A DNA stretch of 52,012 bases from Bermanella sp034110565 (lineage in GTDB: Bacteria; Pseudomonadota; Gammaproteobacteria; Pseudomonadales; Oceanobacteraceae): NCBI GenBank assembly GCA_034110565.1, contig JAWUYY010000093.1, positions 1-52,012 of the forward strand. Reading direction: 5' to 3'. Made by a program: the position numbers and the translations under genes. The first letter of the stretch is position 1, and each line of letters begins with the position of its first letter. Of the stretch, positions 51,996 to 52,012 are shown one piece after another. The notes beneath the pieces are model-generated. The model was not told the DNA's origin and made no database searches. It was given only the letters and a program-made list of their open reading frames with translations.

Positions 51996-52012
51996 ATTTT
52001 ATGTTTCATTCG

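Noticed and set aside
1..52012. Search by eye for tRNA, rRNA, CRISPR arrays, insertion sequences and prophage genes.
   Set aside because: None seen. A tRNA or small RNA in a short gap could still be missed without a covariance-model scan.

Overview
The window reads as a chromosomal segment of a marine-type gammaproteobacterium, most likely in or near the Oceanospirillales. Three things point there: a Na+-NQR maturation pair (apbE end plus nqrM), gene order close to the Pseudomonas block that runs from nqr/sth through lolCD, comEC, lpxK, murB, rne, rluC, rpmF-fab and tmk-holB-pilZ, and moderate, AT-leaning base composition by eye. The genus cannot be fixed from sequence alone. I see no rRNA, tRNA, CRISPR array, insertion sequence or integrase.

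Layout. 1-2003: the tail of the Na+-NQR cluster (apbE C-terminus, nqrM), then sthA, closed by a strong terminator. 2168-25941: an accessory-looking stretch placed inside the otherwise conserved order. It holds a PilU-type retraction ATPase, a small ADP-ribosyltransferase-like protein, a DUF1499 lipoprotein, an apparent Tus-like protein/glycerophosphodiesterase/zinc-less sirtuin operon, an alpha/beta hydrolase and TSUP exporter pair, a chemoreceptor, a long-chain acyl-CoA synthetase, yaaA, a YajG-like lipoprotein with a DUF599 membrane protein, tail-specific protease, a hotdog thioesterase, a single-chain biotin-dependent carboxylase of about 1,620 residues, a small HTH protein, a Gln-rich secreted protein, and the agmatine-to-putrescine pair aguA-aguB. 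26039-37121: envelope genes (lolC, lolD, DUF2062, comEC, exbB, exbD, msbA, lpxK, a Trm112-like protein, a degenerate LytM protein, a low-molecular-weight phosphatase and murB). 37185-41841: rne and rluC, divergent across a 411-base leader rich in inverted repeats, then a HAD phosphatase. 41876-48125: an S49 peptidase and the fatty-acid locus yceD-rpmF-plsX-fabD-fabG-acpP-fabF. 48131-51995: pabC-mltG-tmk-holB-pilZ.

How the genes work together. The right half couples ribosome and RNA metabolism (rpmF, yceD, rne, rluC) with phospholipid and fatty-acid synthesis, lipid A export and phosphorylation, lipoprotein release and peptidoglycan synthesis. comEC, pilU and pilZ are parts of type IV pilus and DNA-uptake machinery.

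Most notable: (1) thymidylate kinase with both conserved P-loop glycines changed (to W and V), each explicable by one G-to-T change; (2) a protein resembling the replication fork-trap protein Tus; (3) a carboxylase fused in the order CT-alpha, CT-beta, biotin carboxylase, biotin carrier; (4) a sirtuin without zinc cysteines; (5) absence of kdsB and maf from their usual positions; (6) an inverted repeat centred on the acpP -10 box.
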